The notes beneath the pieces are model-generated. The model was not told where the DNA came from. It saw only the letters and a program-made list of their open reading frames with translations, and searched no databases. This document shows positions 18,422-25,556 of a stretch of DNA of 40,938 nt, piece after piece. The first letter of the stretch is position 1. The number at the start of each line of letters is the position of its first letter. The position numbers were made by a program, and so were the translations under genes. The DNA comes from Rathayibacter sp. SD072 (GTDB lineage: Bacteria > Actinomycetota > Actinomycetes > Actinomycetales > Microbacteriaceae), in the NCBI RefSeq assembly GCF_017355185.1, contig NZ_JADILJ010000034.1, positions 1 through 40,938 of the forward strand. The letters are read 5' to 3'.

Positions 18422-18730
18422 TTACTTGATGCCAGTGACCTTCACGCGCGTGAGCTCCTGACGGTGCCCCTGGCGCTTCTTGTAGCCGGTCTTGTTCTTG
18501 AACTTCTGGATGACGATCTTCGGACCGCGGAGCTCTTCGAGCACCTCCGCGGTGACCGAGACCTTCTCGAGCGCCGAGGCGTCCGAGGTGATCGAGTCGC
18601 CGTCGACGAGCAGCACGGCAGCCAGCTGCACGGTGCCGTTCTCGTCGGCCTTGACGCGGTCCATCGTCACGATGGTGCCGACCTCGACCTTCTCCTGCCG
18701 ACCGCCGGCGCGCACAACTGCGTAAACCAC
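18422..18730 (-). CDS. rplU: 50S ribosomal protein L21
   Basis: L21 is a 102-residue 23S rRNA-binding protein. It begins [18 protein letters not shown] and ends with the [19 protein letters not shown] signature. The frame is open to 18943, but the GTG at 18730 gives the family's usual length and N-terminus and is preceded by GAGAA. It heads the rplU-rpmA-obgE operon behind a leader of about 213 bases. Confidence 0.96.
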   Translation of the reverse strand: MVYAVVRAGGRQEKVEVGTIVTMDRVKADENGTVQLAAVLLVDGDSITSDASALEKVSVTAEVLEELRGPKIVIQKFKNKTGYKKRQGHRQELTRVKVTGIK

Positions 18731-18943
18731 TTCTCGTACCTGTTTTCTCGTCTGGGCGGGGCAGTGCTCGTGGAGCGGATGCTCGTCAGCACTGCGCCGA
18801 CCGGGGCTTGTATGGACGGGGCGGGGCCCCGTTTCTTTCCCGTCTCCCACACCGAACGAGGGAACCGGTACCGCGTCCCGCTCTCCGTGAGGAGTCGGAC
18901 GACAACGGAAATCTGCGTGAGCGCATGGTTCGCGCCACACCAA
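18731..18943 (-). promoter_or_regulatory. Structured 5' leader of rplU-rpmA-obgE
   Basis: No gene is visible in this stretch. A nested hairpin lies just upstream of the L21 start: GCAGTGCT (18761-18768) pairs with AGCACTGC (18788-18795), and an inner GAGC (18773-18776) pairs with GCTC (18781-18784). A second GC hairpin occupies 18816-18832. The leader could be an autoregulatory site, as known for L21 leaders in Firmicutes, but I do not recognise that consensus here. Confidence 0.45.
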
Positions 18944-18949
18944 CGGTCA

Positions 18950-18978
18950 AGAGTACGGGATGGGAGGTCGGCGGTCAA
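18950..18978 (-). promoter_or_regulatory. Promoter of rplU operon
   Basis: On the minus strand TTGACC (18973-18978) and TACTCT (18950-18955) are separated by exactly 17 bases, the best -35/-10 match in the window. Transcription should begin near 18943. A second TTGACC overlaps the -10 (18945-18950) and may belong to a downstream promoter. Confidence 0.7.
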
Positions 18979-19098
18979 ACGGACACTCGGGTGAGCGCGT
19001 GTCCGCGGGGTCCGTGCTCCTGCGAGCCCGGCGTCCACGATCCGACGACCCCGTCACGATAGTGGACAGCGCGTCGGCCGGGGCGCAGGCGCGCCGCC

Positions 19099-19104
19099 TA
19101 CGAT
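19099..19104 (+). promoter_or_regulatory. -10 element, leaderless promoter (DUF4031 gene)
   Basis: TACGAT, 6 bases, then the ATG at 19111. Confidence 0.6.
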
Positions 19105-19110
19105 CGACGG

Positions 19111-19422
19111 ATGACGATCCTCCTGGATGCGGCGCGGTGGCCGGCCCACGACACGTTCTGGGCGCATCTCGTCAGCGACGAGTCGCTCGAGGAGCTCCAC
19201 GCGTTCGCGCGTCGGAACGGAGTGCCGGAGCGCAGCTTCGACCTCGACCACTACGACGTGCCCGAGGAGCGGCGGGCCGAGCTGATCGCGGCCGGCGCGA
19301 CCCCCGTCGCAGCCCGCGAGCTCGTCGAGCGGCTCCGGAGCAGCGGACTGCGCGTGAAGGGCCGGGACCGCGAGACCGAGAGGGCCCGGCGCCGGCTCTC
19401 GCCGGGCACCGGGCCCCGATGA
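19111..19422 (+). CDS. DUF4031 domain protein
   Basis: This 103-residue soluble protein belongs to the uncharacterised DUF4031 family, recognised by its MTILLDAARWPAHDTFWAHL start, the VSDESLEELHAFARR and DLDHYDVPEERR blocks, and the LVERLRSSGLRVKGRD end. The C-terminus adds a basic tail. Its function is unknown. The start is set by a leaderless promoter. It converges on rne with a 15-base gap and no obvious terminator between them. Confidence 0.85.
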   Translation: MTILLDAARWPAHDTFWAHLVSDESLEELHAFARRNGVPERSFDLDHYDVPEERRAELIAAGATPVAARELVERLRSSGLRVKGRDRETERARRRLSPGTGPR

Positions 19423-19437
19423 CGTCGTCCGCGCGAG

Positions 19438-22053
19438 CTACTGCTGCTCGGCGCGGCGCGGAGTCTGCTCCGGGATGACCGCGACGCCCGTCAGGGCCGC
19501 GGTGGTCACCCGGCGGCTCTTGGCGCGGCCCTGACCGGGCTCCTTCGGCGCGGGGAGCGCGTCGAGCACGGAGTCGAGCAGGTGCTCGGCGACCTCGCTG
19601 CGGACACGACGGCCCGCGGCCGCCGGGGCGGGCGGGATCGGGATGTCGAGGATCGGCACGACCGGCGCTTCGACCACGGCCGGAGCTGCGGCCTCCGTCG
19701 ACGGCGCGTCAGCGGGCGCGTCGGCGCTCTCCTGGCGCGGCTCCCGGTCGCGTCCCCTGCGGCGGCGCTCGCCCCGAGCGGGACGCTCCGACCGTCGCGA
19801 GGACTCGCGGGGAGCGGACTGCTCGGACGGCTCCGTCTCCGGTGCCGACGCCTCGACGAGCGCCGACTCGGCGGAGGCCTCGTCGACCAGTGCTGCAGCC
19901 TCCTCCGCCGCCTGGCGCACGTTCGCCGGGTGGATGGTGCTCGCAGCGATCTGCGCGAGGGCGTTCTTGGCGTCGTCGGTGATGGCGTGGGTGCTGACGG
20001 GCTTCGCGGCGGCGCCCTGGCCGTTCTGGCCGTTCGACCCCGAGGAGCCGTTCTGACGGGGCGAGCCGCCGGGCGCGCCCTCCCCCGAGCGGCCGCCGCG
20101 GCGGCGCTCCTGCTGCGGTGCGGCGGTGGAGCGGTGCTTGACCACGGGATCGTGCTGCACGATCACTCCGCGGCCGGCGCAGACCTCGCAGTTCTCGCTG
20201 AAGGTCTCGAGCAGGCCGAGACCGAGCTTCTTGCGGGTCATCTGCACGAGGCCGAGCGAGGTCACCTCGGCCACCTGGTGCTTGGTGCGGTCGCGGCTGA
20301 GGCACTCGACCAGACGGCGCAGCACGAGGTCGCGGTTGGACTCCAGGACCATGTCGATGAAGTCGACGACGATGATGCCGCCGATGTCGCGCAGCCGGAG
20401 CTGGCGCACGATCTCCTCGGCGGCCTCGAGGTTGTTCTTGGTGACCGTCTCCTCGAGGTTTCCGCCGGAGCCGACGAACTTGCCGGTGTTGACGTCGACG
20501 ACCGTCATGGCCTCCGTGCGGTCGATGACCAGCGAGCCGCCGCTGGGCAGCCACACCTTGCGCTCGAGCGCCTTCTCGATCTGCTCGGTGATGCGGAACT
20601 CGTCGAAGGCGTCCTGCTCGCCGGAGTAGATTTCGACCCGCTCGAGCAGGTCGGGGGCGACCTGGCTGAGGTAGAGCTCGATGGTCTCGCGGGCGTCGTC
20701 CCCGGCGATGACCATCTTCTCGAAGTCCTCGTTGAAGACGTCGCGGACGATCTTGATCAGCAGATCGGGCTCGCTGTGCAGGAGCGCCGGCGCCTGCCCC
20801 GTCGCGGCCTTCTCGCTGAGCGCCGTCCACTGCGCGGTGAGGCGCTCGACGTCGACGGTCAGCTGCTCCTCGGTGGCGCCCTCGGCCGCCGTGCGCACGA
20901 TGACGCCGACGTTCTCGGGGAGGACCTCCTTGAGGATCTTCTTCAGGCGCGCGCGCTCGGTGTCGGGGAGCTTGCGCGAGATGCCGTTCATCGAGCCGTT
21001 GGGCACGTAGACGAGGTAGCGGCCCGGGAGCGAGATCTGGCTCGTGAGGCGGGCGCCCTTGTGGCCGACGGGGTCCTTCGTGACCTGGACGAGGACGCGG
21101 TCGCCGGGCTTGAGGGCCAGCTCGATGCGGCGGGGGCCGCCGGGGTTCGCCGCGGCGTCCCAGTCGACCTCGCCGGAGTAGAGGACGGCGTTGCGTCCGC
21201 GTCCGATGTCGACGAACGCCGCCTCCATGCTGGGGAGGACGTTCTGCACGCGGCCGAGGTAGACGTTGCCGATGAGGGACGCCTCCTGCGAGCGGGCGAC
21301 GTAGTGCTCGGCGAGGACGCCGTCCTCGAGGACGCCGATGCGGATGCTGTCCTGCTTCGAGCGGACGACCATCACGCGATCGACGGCTTCGCGGCGGGCG
21401 AGGAACTCGGACTCGGTGACGACGGTACGGCGTCGGCCGGCGTCGCGGCCGTCGCGGCGGCGCTGCTTCTTGGCCTCGAGACGGGTGGAGCCCTTGATGC
21501 GCTGGGGCTCGGTGATGAGCTCGGGCTCGCGCTGCTCCCGCTGCTCGCGGGGCTGACGGACCCGGACGACGGTGTTCTCGGGGTCGTCCGACCCTCCGCG
21601 GTCGCTCTCGCCGCTGCGACGGCGCGAGCGCCGCCGGACGGACCCCTGCTCCTCGGCCGGCGCCTCGCGCTCCTCCCGGACCCCGAGCGGCGCTCCGCGC
21701 GGAGGGAGAGGGGCGAGCTCGACGTAGTCGGGCAGGTCGGGAGCCTGGAACAGGAGCGACGTGCTCGGCAGCGCGGGACGCGTCGGGCGCGACTCCTCCT
21801 GCGCGGCGGGCGTGACGGGGACGGCGTTGAAGAACGCCGGTCCCTGCGCCTCGCTCGTCGCCTCGTCGGGCGTCTCCTGGCCGGTCGTGTCGGTCTCGTC
21901 GGTATCGATGATCGTTCCCCCTGTCGCTGGCGCGCTCGACTCGGTCCGCCGGGTCGCCCGGCGGCCACCGAAGAGGCGGCTGATCTTCTTGGCCCCGCTG
22001 CGGGGCTCGTCGCGGTCCGGATCGGATCCGCTCGAACTCTTGTCTTCCACCAT
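19438..22053 (-). CDS. rne: Ribonuclease E/G
   Basis: This endoribonuclease processes rRNA and starts mRNA decay. The 871-residue protein has the catalytic half in the centre: an S1 domain (about residues 245-330), a DNase I-like region with the magnesium aspartates Asp520 (DVNTGKF) and Asp564 (VVDFIDM), and a zinc-link CEVC motif (Cys622, Cys625). It is flanked by long disordered arms: an N-terminal Arg/Glu/Ser-rich arm of about 210 residues and a C-terminal arm of about 230 residues with RRSERPARGERRRRG-type basic patches, as usual for actinobacterial RNase E. AGGAG lies 10 bases before the ATG. Confidence 0.96.
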   Translation of the reverse strand: MVEDKSSSGSDPDRDEPRSGAKKISRLFGGRRATRRTESSAPATGGTIIDTDETDTTGQETPDEATSEAQGPAFFNAVPVTPAAQEESRPTRPALPSTSLLFQAPDLPDYVELAPLPPRGAPLGVREEREAPAEEQGSVRRRSRRRSGESDRGGSDDPENTVVRVRQPREQREQREPELITEPQRIKGSTRLEAKKQRRRDGRDAGRRRTVVTESEFLARREAVDRVMVVRSKQDSIRIGVLEDGVLAEHYVARSQEASLIGNVYLGRVQNVLPSMEAAFVDIGRGRNAVLYSGEVDWDAAANPGGPRRIELALKPGDRVLVQVTKDPVGHKGARLTSQISLPGRYLVYVPNGSMNGISRKLPDTERARLKKILKEVLPENVGVIVRTAAEGATEEQLTVDVERLTAQWTALSEKAATGQAPALLHSEPDLLIKIVRDVFNEDFEKMVIAGDDARETIELYLSQVAPDLLERVEIYSGEQDAFDEFRITEQIEKALERKVWLPSGGSLVIDRTEAMTVVDVNTGKFVGSGGNLEETVTKNNLEAAEEIVRQLRLRDIGGIIVVDFIDMVLESNRDLVLRRLVECLSRDRTKHQVAEVTSLGLVQMTRKKLGLGLLETFSENCEVCAGRGVIVQHDPVVKHRSTAAPQQERRRGGRSGEGAPGGSPRQNGSSGSNGQNGQGAAAKPVSTHAITDDAKNALAQIAASTIHPANVRQAAEEAAALVDEASAESALVEASAPETEPSEQSAPRESSRRSERPARGERRRRGRDREPRQESADAPADAPSTEAAAPAVVEAPVVPILDIPIPPAPAAAGRRVRSEVAEHLLDSVLDALPAPKEPGQGRAKSRRVTTAALTGVAVIPEQTPRRAEQQ

Positions 22054-22370
22054 TGCTGGTGCACTCCTCGGCCGGGTCGTCCGCCGCGCCTTCCTACCCG
22101 GATCTCTCCTCGTGCGAGGGGCCGCCTGGGGCCCGTCGCGAATCCTTCCGCTCCCCCGGTCCGGTCGCTCACGTGGCGCAGGACTCTGGGTGCAGCTTCA
22201 CTCTCGGAACTGACTATCCGACACGTGCTCCGTCTCGCTGCGACCGTCGGTCGCGTCGTGGTGGAGCGGGTGACCCGTCGCGTCCATTCGCGGAACGCGG
22301 TCGATCTCCTGTGGCCCGGTGTTCGCCCGGTAAACCTTCTGGTGCCGGTGCGGGATGTTCCGGACCGACG
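22054..22370 (-). promoter_or_regulatory. Long 5' leader of rne
   Basis: No gene is visible on either strand in this stretch. A -10 element (22377-22382, minus strand) predicts a leader of about 317 bases. E. coli rne has a 361-base leader used for autoregulation by RNase E; whether the same holds here is inference. No shared motif is recognised. Confidence 0.45.
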
Positions 22371-22375
22371 GCTCC

Positions 22376-22424
22376 GATTATCGCACGCATTCCCAGAGGC
22401 GCCGATTCGGCCCGTGCGATAATC
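22376..22424. promoter_or_regulatory. Back-to-back promoters in an 11-bp inverted repeat
   Basis: GATTATCGCAC (22376-22386) and GTGCGATAATC (22414-22424) are perfect inverted copies. Each contains TGCGATAAT, an extended -10: the plus copy ends 6 bases before the ATG of the VKOR gene, and the minus copy drives rne. The dyad centre is at 22400. Confidence 0.65.
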
Positions 22425-22429
22425 CCCCG

Positions 22430-23029
22430 ATGTCCGACGCCCCCACCACTCGACGCCCGATCCTGTTCGCCGCACTGCTCATCGTGCTGGGGATCGTGGG
22501 CTGGATCGCGGCGTTCGCACTGACACTCGACAAGTTCGCTGCGCTGACCGATCCGTCGACCGAGCTCGGGTGCGACTTCAGCATCCTGGTGCAGTGCAGT
22601 GCGAATCTCGACTCGCCGCAGGGCGCCGTCTTCGGCTTCCCGAATCCGCTCATCGGGGTCGCGGCCTGGATCGCGCCGGTCGTGGTCGGTGCGGGCCTGC
22701 TCGCGGGCGCACGGTTCGACCGCTGGTTCTGGGCGGTGTTCAACCTGGGCTTCGTCTTCGCGCTCGGATTCGTGATCTGGCTGATCTCGCAGAGCGTCTT
22801 CCTGCTCGGCACGCTGTGCCCGTGGTGCATGCTCACCTGGTCGGTGGTCATCCCGGGCTTCTGGCTCGTGACCCTCCGGAACCTCCGTGAGGGCGTCTTC
22901 CCGGTTCCGGCGCCCGTCCGCCGCTTCGCCGGGGCCGCCTACGGCTGGGTCCCGTTCATCACGATCCTCTGCTACCTCGCGATCGCCGTCATCGCCCAGC
23001 TCCGCCTGGACGTCCTCTCGTACCTCTGA
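22430..23029 (+). CDS. Vitamin K epoxide reductase (VKOR) family protein
   Basis: Bacterial VKOR homologues reoxidise DsbA-like proteins by passing electrons to quinones. The 199-residue protein has four or five membrane helices, the outer-loop cysteine pair Cys48 and Cys56, and the redox-active CPWC motif at residues 130-133. There is no fused thioredoxin domain, so a separate DsbA partner would be needed; none lies in this window. The start is the ATG at 22430, 6 bases after a -10 element, so the message should be leaderless. Confidence 0.92.
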   Translation: MSDAPTTRRPILFAALLIVLGIVGWIAAFALTLDKFAALTDPSTELGCDFSILVQCSANLDSPQGAVFGFPNPLIGVAAWIAPVVVGAGLLAGARFDRWFWAVFNLGFVFALGFVIWLISQSVFLLGTLCPWCMLTWSVVIPGFWLVTLRNLREGVFPVPAPVRRFAGAAYGWVPFITILCYLAIAVIAQLRLDVLSYL

Positions 23030-23052
23030 GCCGCGGAGGGGCGTGCGTCCCG

Positions 23053-23092
23053 TGGATCTCGAGACGCCCGTTGCGCGGGCTACTCGATCACC
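23053..23092. repeat. REP-like palindromic intergenic element
   Basis: An approximately 40-base imperfect palindrome has a core GCCCG-TTGCG-CGGGC hairpin (23066-23080) flanked by GGATCTCGAGAC and TACTCGATCACC. I recall very similar extragenic elements recurring in Microbacteriaceae genomes. Only one copy is present in this window, so repetition cannot be shown here. Confidence 0.5.
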
Positions 23093-23177
23093 AAGGGGCG
23101 GCGCGGGGGCGAGTCGGTGGACGGCATCTCTGCACGCCGTCCGCTGCCCGGCTCCGCAGTATCGCGGAAACGACGAA

Positions 23178-23205
23178 GGGCACCCCGGACGAATCCGAGG
23201 TGCCC
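23178..23205. terminator. Hairpin in the VKOR-ndk convergent gap
   Basis: Bases 23178-23189 pair with 23194-23205 (12 bp, one mismatch) around a CGAA loop. The surrounding 347-base gap holds no gene. A 7-bp hairpin (23119-23142) and a perfect 9-bp hairpin (23241-23264, GGAAAGCGC arms) flank it. Confidence 0.6.
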
Positions 23206-23343
23206 GTCCCCGGATCGCCGAGCAGCGCGAGGCGTATCCGGGAAAGCGCGTCCGAGCGCTTTCCCGTCGCCGGAGGCGCGACGCTCTGCGTATCGGGACC
23301 GCCTCCGAGAACCGACCGCGGTTCCGCGGATCACCGCGGAACA

Positions 23344-23411
23344 CCGCGGAGCGCGAGCTCTCGCGGCGGTTCGGCGTCAGCCGAACCAGAGCGAGAGCTC
23401 GCGCTCCGCGG
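23344..23411 (-). terminator. 68-base near-perfect hairpin spanning the ndk stop codon
   Basis: A perfect 21-bp outer stem (23344-23364 with 23391-23411), a 3x3 internal loop and a perfect 8-bp inner stem (23368-23375 with 23380-23387) are closed by the tetraloop GTCA, which on the minus strand is the ndk stop codon plus one base. It probably terminates or protects the ndk mRNA. Confidence 0.6.
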
Positions 23412-23793
23412 ATTCCACACTGTCCGAGCCGTGCACCACGTTCTGCTGGACCTTCAGGCCCCAGTCCCGGCCGAGGTCGCCGCGGATGGTGCCGGGAGCC
23501 GCGGTGGTCGGGTCGGTCGTGCCGGCGAGGGAGCGGAAGCCCTCGATGACGCGGTCGCCGGCGATGCGGATGGCGACGATCGGACCGCTCTCCATGAACT
23601 CCACGAGCGGCTCGTAGAACGGCTTGCCCTCGTGCTCCGCGTAGTGCGCGCCGAGCAGGTCGCGGTCGGCCTCCACGAGCTTGATGTCGACGAGCGAGTA
23701 GCCCTTCGCCTCGATGCGGCGGAGGATCTCTCCGGTGAGGTTGCGCGCGACTCCGTCGGGCTTGACGAGGACGAGGGTCTCCTGGATGGCCAT
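23377..23793 (-). CDS. ndk: Nucleoside diphosphate kinase
   Basis: Ndk balances nucleoside triphosphate pools by phosphate transfer through a phosphohistidine. The 138-residue protein begins ETLVLVKPDGVARNL and carries the active-site His121 in NVVHGSDS. It is the last gene of ileS-folC-DUF4233-ndk, 3 bases after the preceding stop. Its final 12 codons form one arm and the loop of a 68-base hairpin. Confidence 0.97.
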   Translation of the reverse strand: MAIQETLVLVKPDGVARNLTGEILRRIEAKGYSLVDIKLVEADRDLLGAHYAEHEGKPFYEPLVEFMESGPIVAIRIAGDRVIEGFRSLAGTTDPTTAAPGTIRGDLGRDWGLKVQQNVVHGSDSVESAERELSLWFG

Positions 23794-23796
23794 GAT

Positions 23797-24189
23797 TCAG
23801 CGGTCTCCTTCGGTGGGGTCGGTGGTCCCGGCCGCCGGAGGGCGCGCCTGGGCGTCGAGGCGGGTGCCTGTCACGATGCAGTAGGTCCAGAGCGCCACGA
23901 AGGCCGCGCCGATGACGAACATGATCGGGACGAGCAGACCCGAGGCAACGATAACGAACTGCAGCACCCAGCCGATCCTGATGCCGAGCGGGCGGTCGAG
24001 GAGCCGGAGCGTCGCGAGCATGGCGAGGCAGACGACTCCGCCGCCCACCAGGACCACGACCGGATCGCCGACCTTGAGCCCGAACGCGACCAGGGTCGCG
24101 AGGAACACGATGACGACCTCGAAGCCGAGCACGATCGAGGCGAGGCTCTCGCGGACCGTCCTGCTGCGGCGCGGCCGCCCGGCCCTCAC
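23797..24189 (-). CDS. DUF4233 membrane protein
   Basis: This 130-residue protein with four predicted membrane helices belongs to the uncharacterised DUF4233 family, which actinobacteria encode between folC and ndk. Recognisable blocks are the basic N-terminus [23 protein letters not shown] and the IGWVLQFVIVASG helix. The GTG at 24189 overlaps the folC stop as GTGA, so translation is probably coupled. The open frame that continues to 25065 runs through folC and is not coding. Its function is unknown. Confidence 0.88.
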   Translation of the reverse strand: MRAGRPRRSRTVRESLASIVLGFEVVIVFLATLVAFGLKVGDPVVVLVGGGVVCLAMLATLRLLDRPLGIRIGWVLQFVIVASGLLVPIMFVIGAAFVALWTYCIVTGTRLDAQARPPAAGTTDPTEGDR

Positions 24190-25556
24190 GAGCCCTGCCA
24201 GTTCTCGTCGCGGGCGACCGTGAGCGCCCGGCCGACGAGGGTGAGCGAGCCCGTGATCACGAGGGCGCCCTTCTCGGTGCGGGCGGCGAGGAGGCGACCA
24301 GCGGTGAGCGCCGCGTCCGGATCCTCCGCCACGCGCACCGACTCCGCCGGGAAGACGGTGCGCGCGACTGCGGCGAGGTCGTCGGCCGCCAGCGCCCTGT
24401 CGCTCGGAGCCCGGGTGACGATGAGCTCGTCGACGACCGGGCGCAGAGCCTGCAGGATGCCCTCGGCGTCCTTCTCGGCCAGGACGCCGAGCACCGCCGT
24501 GACCCGGTCGAAGTCGAAGTAGCGGCCCAGAGCGGCGGCGAGGGAGGCGGCGCCGTGCGGGTTGTGCGCGGCGTCGACGACGGTACGGGGCGACGCTCCG
24601 ACGATCTGGAGACGTCCGGGCGAGGTCGCCGCTGCGAGCCCCTCGTCGAGCACGTCGCCGGTGAGCTCCTGCGAGCCCCCGCCGATGAACGTCTCGACGG
24701 CGGCGATCGCGACGGCCGCGTTCTCGGCCTGGTGGTCGCCGAAGAACGGCAGCAGGAGCTGGTCGTAGGTCGTGGCGAGTCCGCGCACCGAGACGAGCTG
24801 CCCGCCGACCGCGACAGTGGTCGAGACGACGTCGAACTCGGCGCCCTCGAAAGCGATCGAGGACTCGGTGGCCTCGGCGGCGTGCCGCAGGACGGCCTCG
24901 GCCTCGGGCGTCTGACGTGCCGAGACGACCGAGGCGAGGGGCTTCACGATGCCCGACTTGGTCCGCGCGATCTCCTCGATGCTCGAGCCGAGACGTTCCG
25001 TGTGATCGAGTGCGATGGGGGTGAACACGGCCACCTGCGCGTCGGCGACGTTGGTCGAGTCCCACTCGCCGCCCATCCCGACCTCGACGACCGCGACATC
25101 GACCGGAGCGTCGGCGAAGGCCGCGTAGGCGAGCACCGTGATCGCCTCGAAGAACGACAGCGGGGGCTCGTCCTGCTCGGCCAGCTCGGCGTCGGTCATG
25201 CGGATGTAGGGCTCGACGTCCTGCCAGTTCGCGACGAGGCTCTCGTCCGAGATCGGCTCCCCGTCGATGACGATGCGCTCGTTGAAGCGCTCGAGGTGCG
25301 GGCTGGTGAACAGCCCCACCCGCAGTCCGTGCGCGCGCAGCAGGCTCTCGATCATCCGGCTGGTGGAGGTCTTGCCGTTGGTGCCCGCGATCTGGATCAC
25401 CGGGTACGCGCGCTGGGGGTCGCCGAGGATCTCGACGGCCCGCCGCGTCGGCGCGAGCCGCGGACGCACGTTCGCCTCGCCGAGCCGCTCGAGCAGGGCG
25501 CTGTAGACCGCCTCAGCGGCGACGCGGTCGGAGTCGTTCCCGAACGGATCAGACAT
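24186..25556 (-). CDS. folC: Bifunctional folylpolyglutamate synthase/dihydrofolate synthase
   Basis: FolC adds glutamate to dihydropteroate and then to folates. The 456-residue protein is of the Mur-ligase fold. It shows the ATP loop [10 protein letters not shown] (57-66), [11 protein letters not shown] near 90, the [13 protein letters not shown] segment near 134, [12 protein letters not shown] near 157 and the VDAAHNPHG block near 330. The start overlaps the ileS stop by 8 bases, so expression should follow the ileS T-box. Confidence 0.95.
   Translation of the reverse strand: MSDPFGNDSDRVAAEAVYSALLERLGEANVRPRLAPTRRAVEILGDPQRAYPVIQIAGTNGKTSTSRMIESLLRAHGLRVGLFTSPHLERFNERIVIDGEPISDESLVANWQDVEPYIRMTDAELAEQDEPPLSFFEAITVLAYAAFADAPVDVAVVEVGMGGEWDSTNVADAQVAVFTPIALDHTERLGSSIEEIARTKSGIVKPLASVVSARQTPEAEAVLRHAAEATESSIAFEGAEFDVVSTTVAVGGQLVSVRGLATTYDQLLLPFFGDHQAENAAVAIAAVETFIGGGSQELTGDVLDEGLAAATSPGRLQIVGASPRTVVDAAHNPHGAASLAAALGRYFDFDRVTAVLGVLAEKDAEGILQALRPVVDELIVTRAPSDRALAADDLAAVARTVFPAESVRVAEDPDAALTAGRLLAARTEKGALVITGSLTLVGRALTVARDENWQGS

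Noticed and set aside
18816-18838. A hairpin followed by TTTCTTT, which looks like a plus-strand intrinsic terminator
   Set aside because: No plus-strand gene lies upstream; it is in the leader of rplU on the minus strand, where the T-rich side is upstream.
23325-23354. Three tandem decamers beginning CCGCGG, considered as a CRISPR-like or iteron array
   Set aside because: Too short and without spacers, replication genes or cas genes; the last copy is simply the base of the ndk hairpin.
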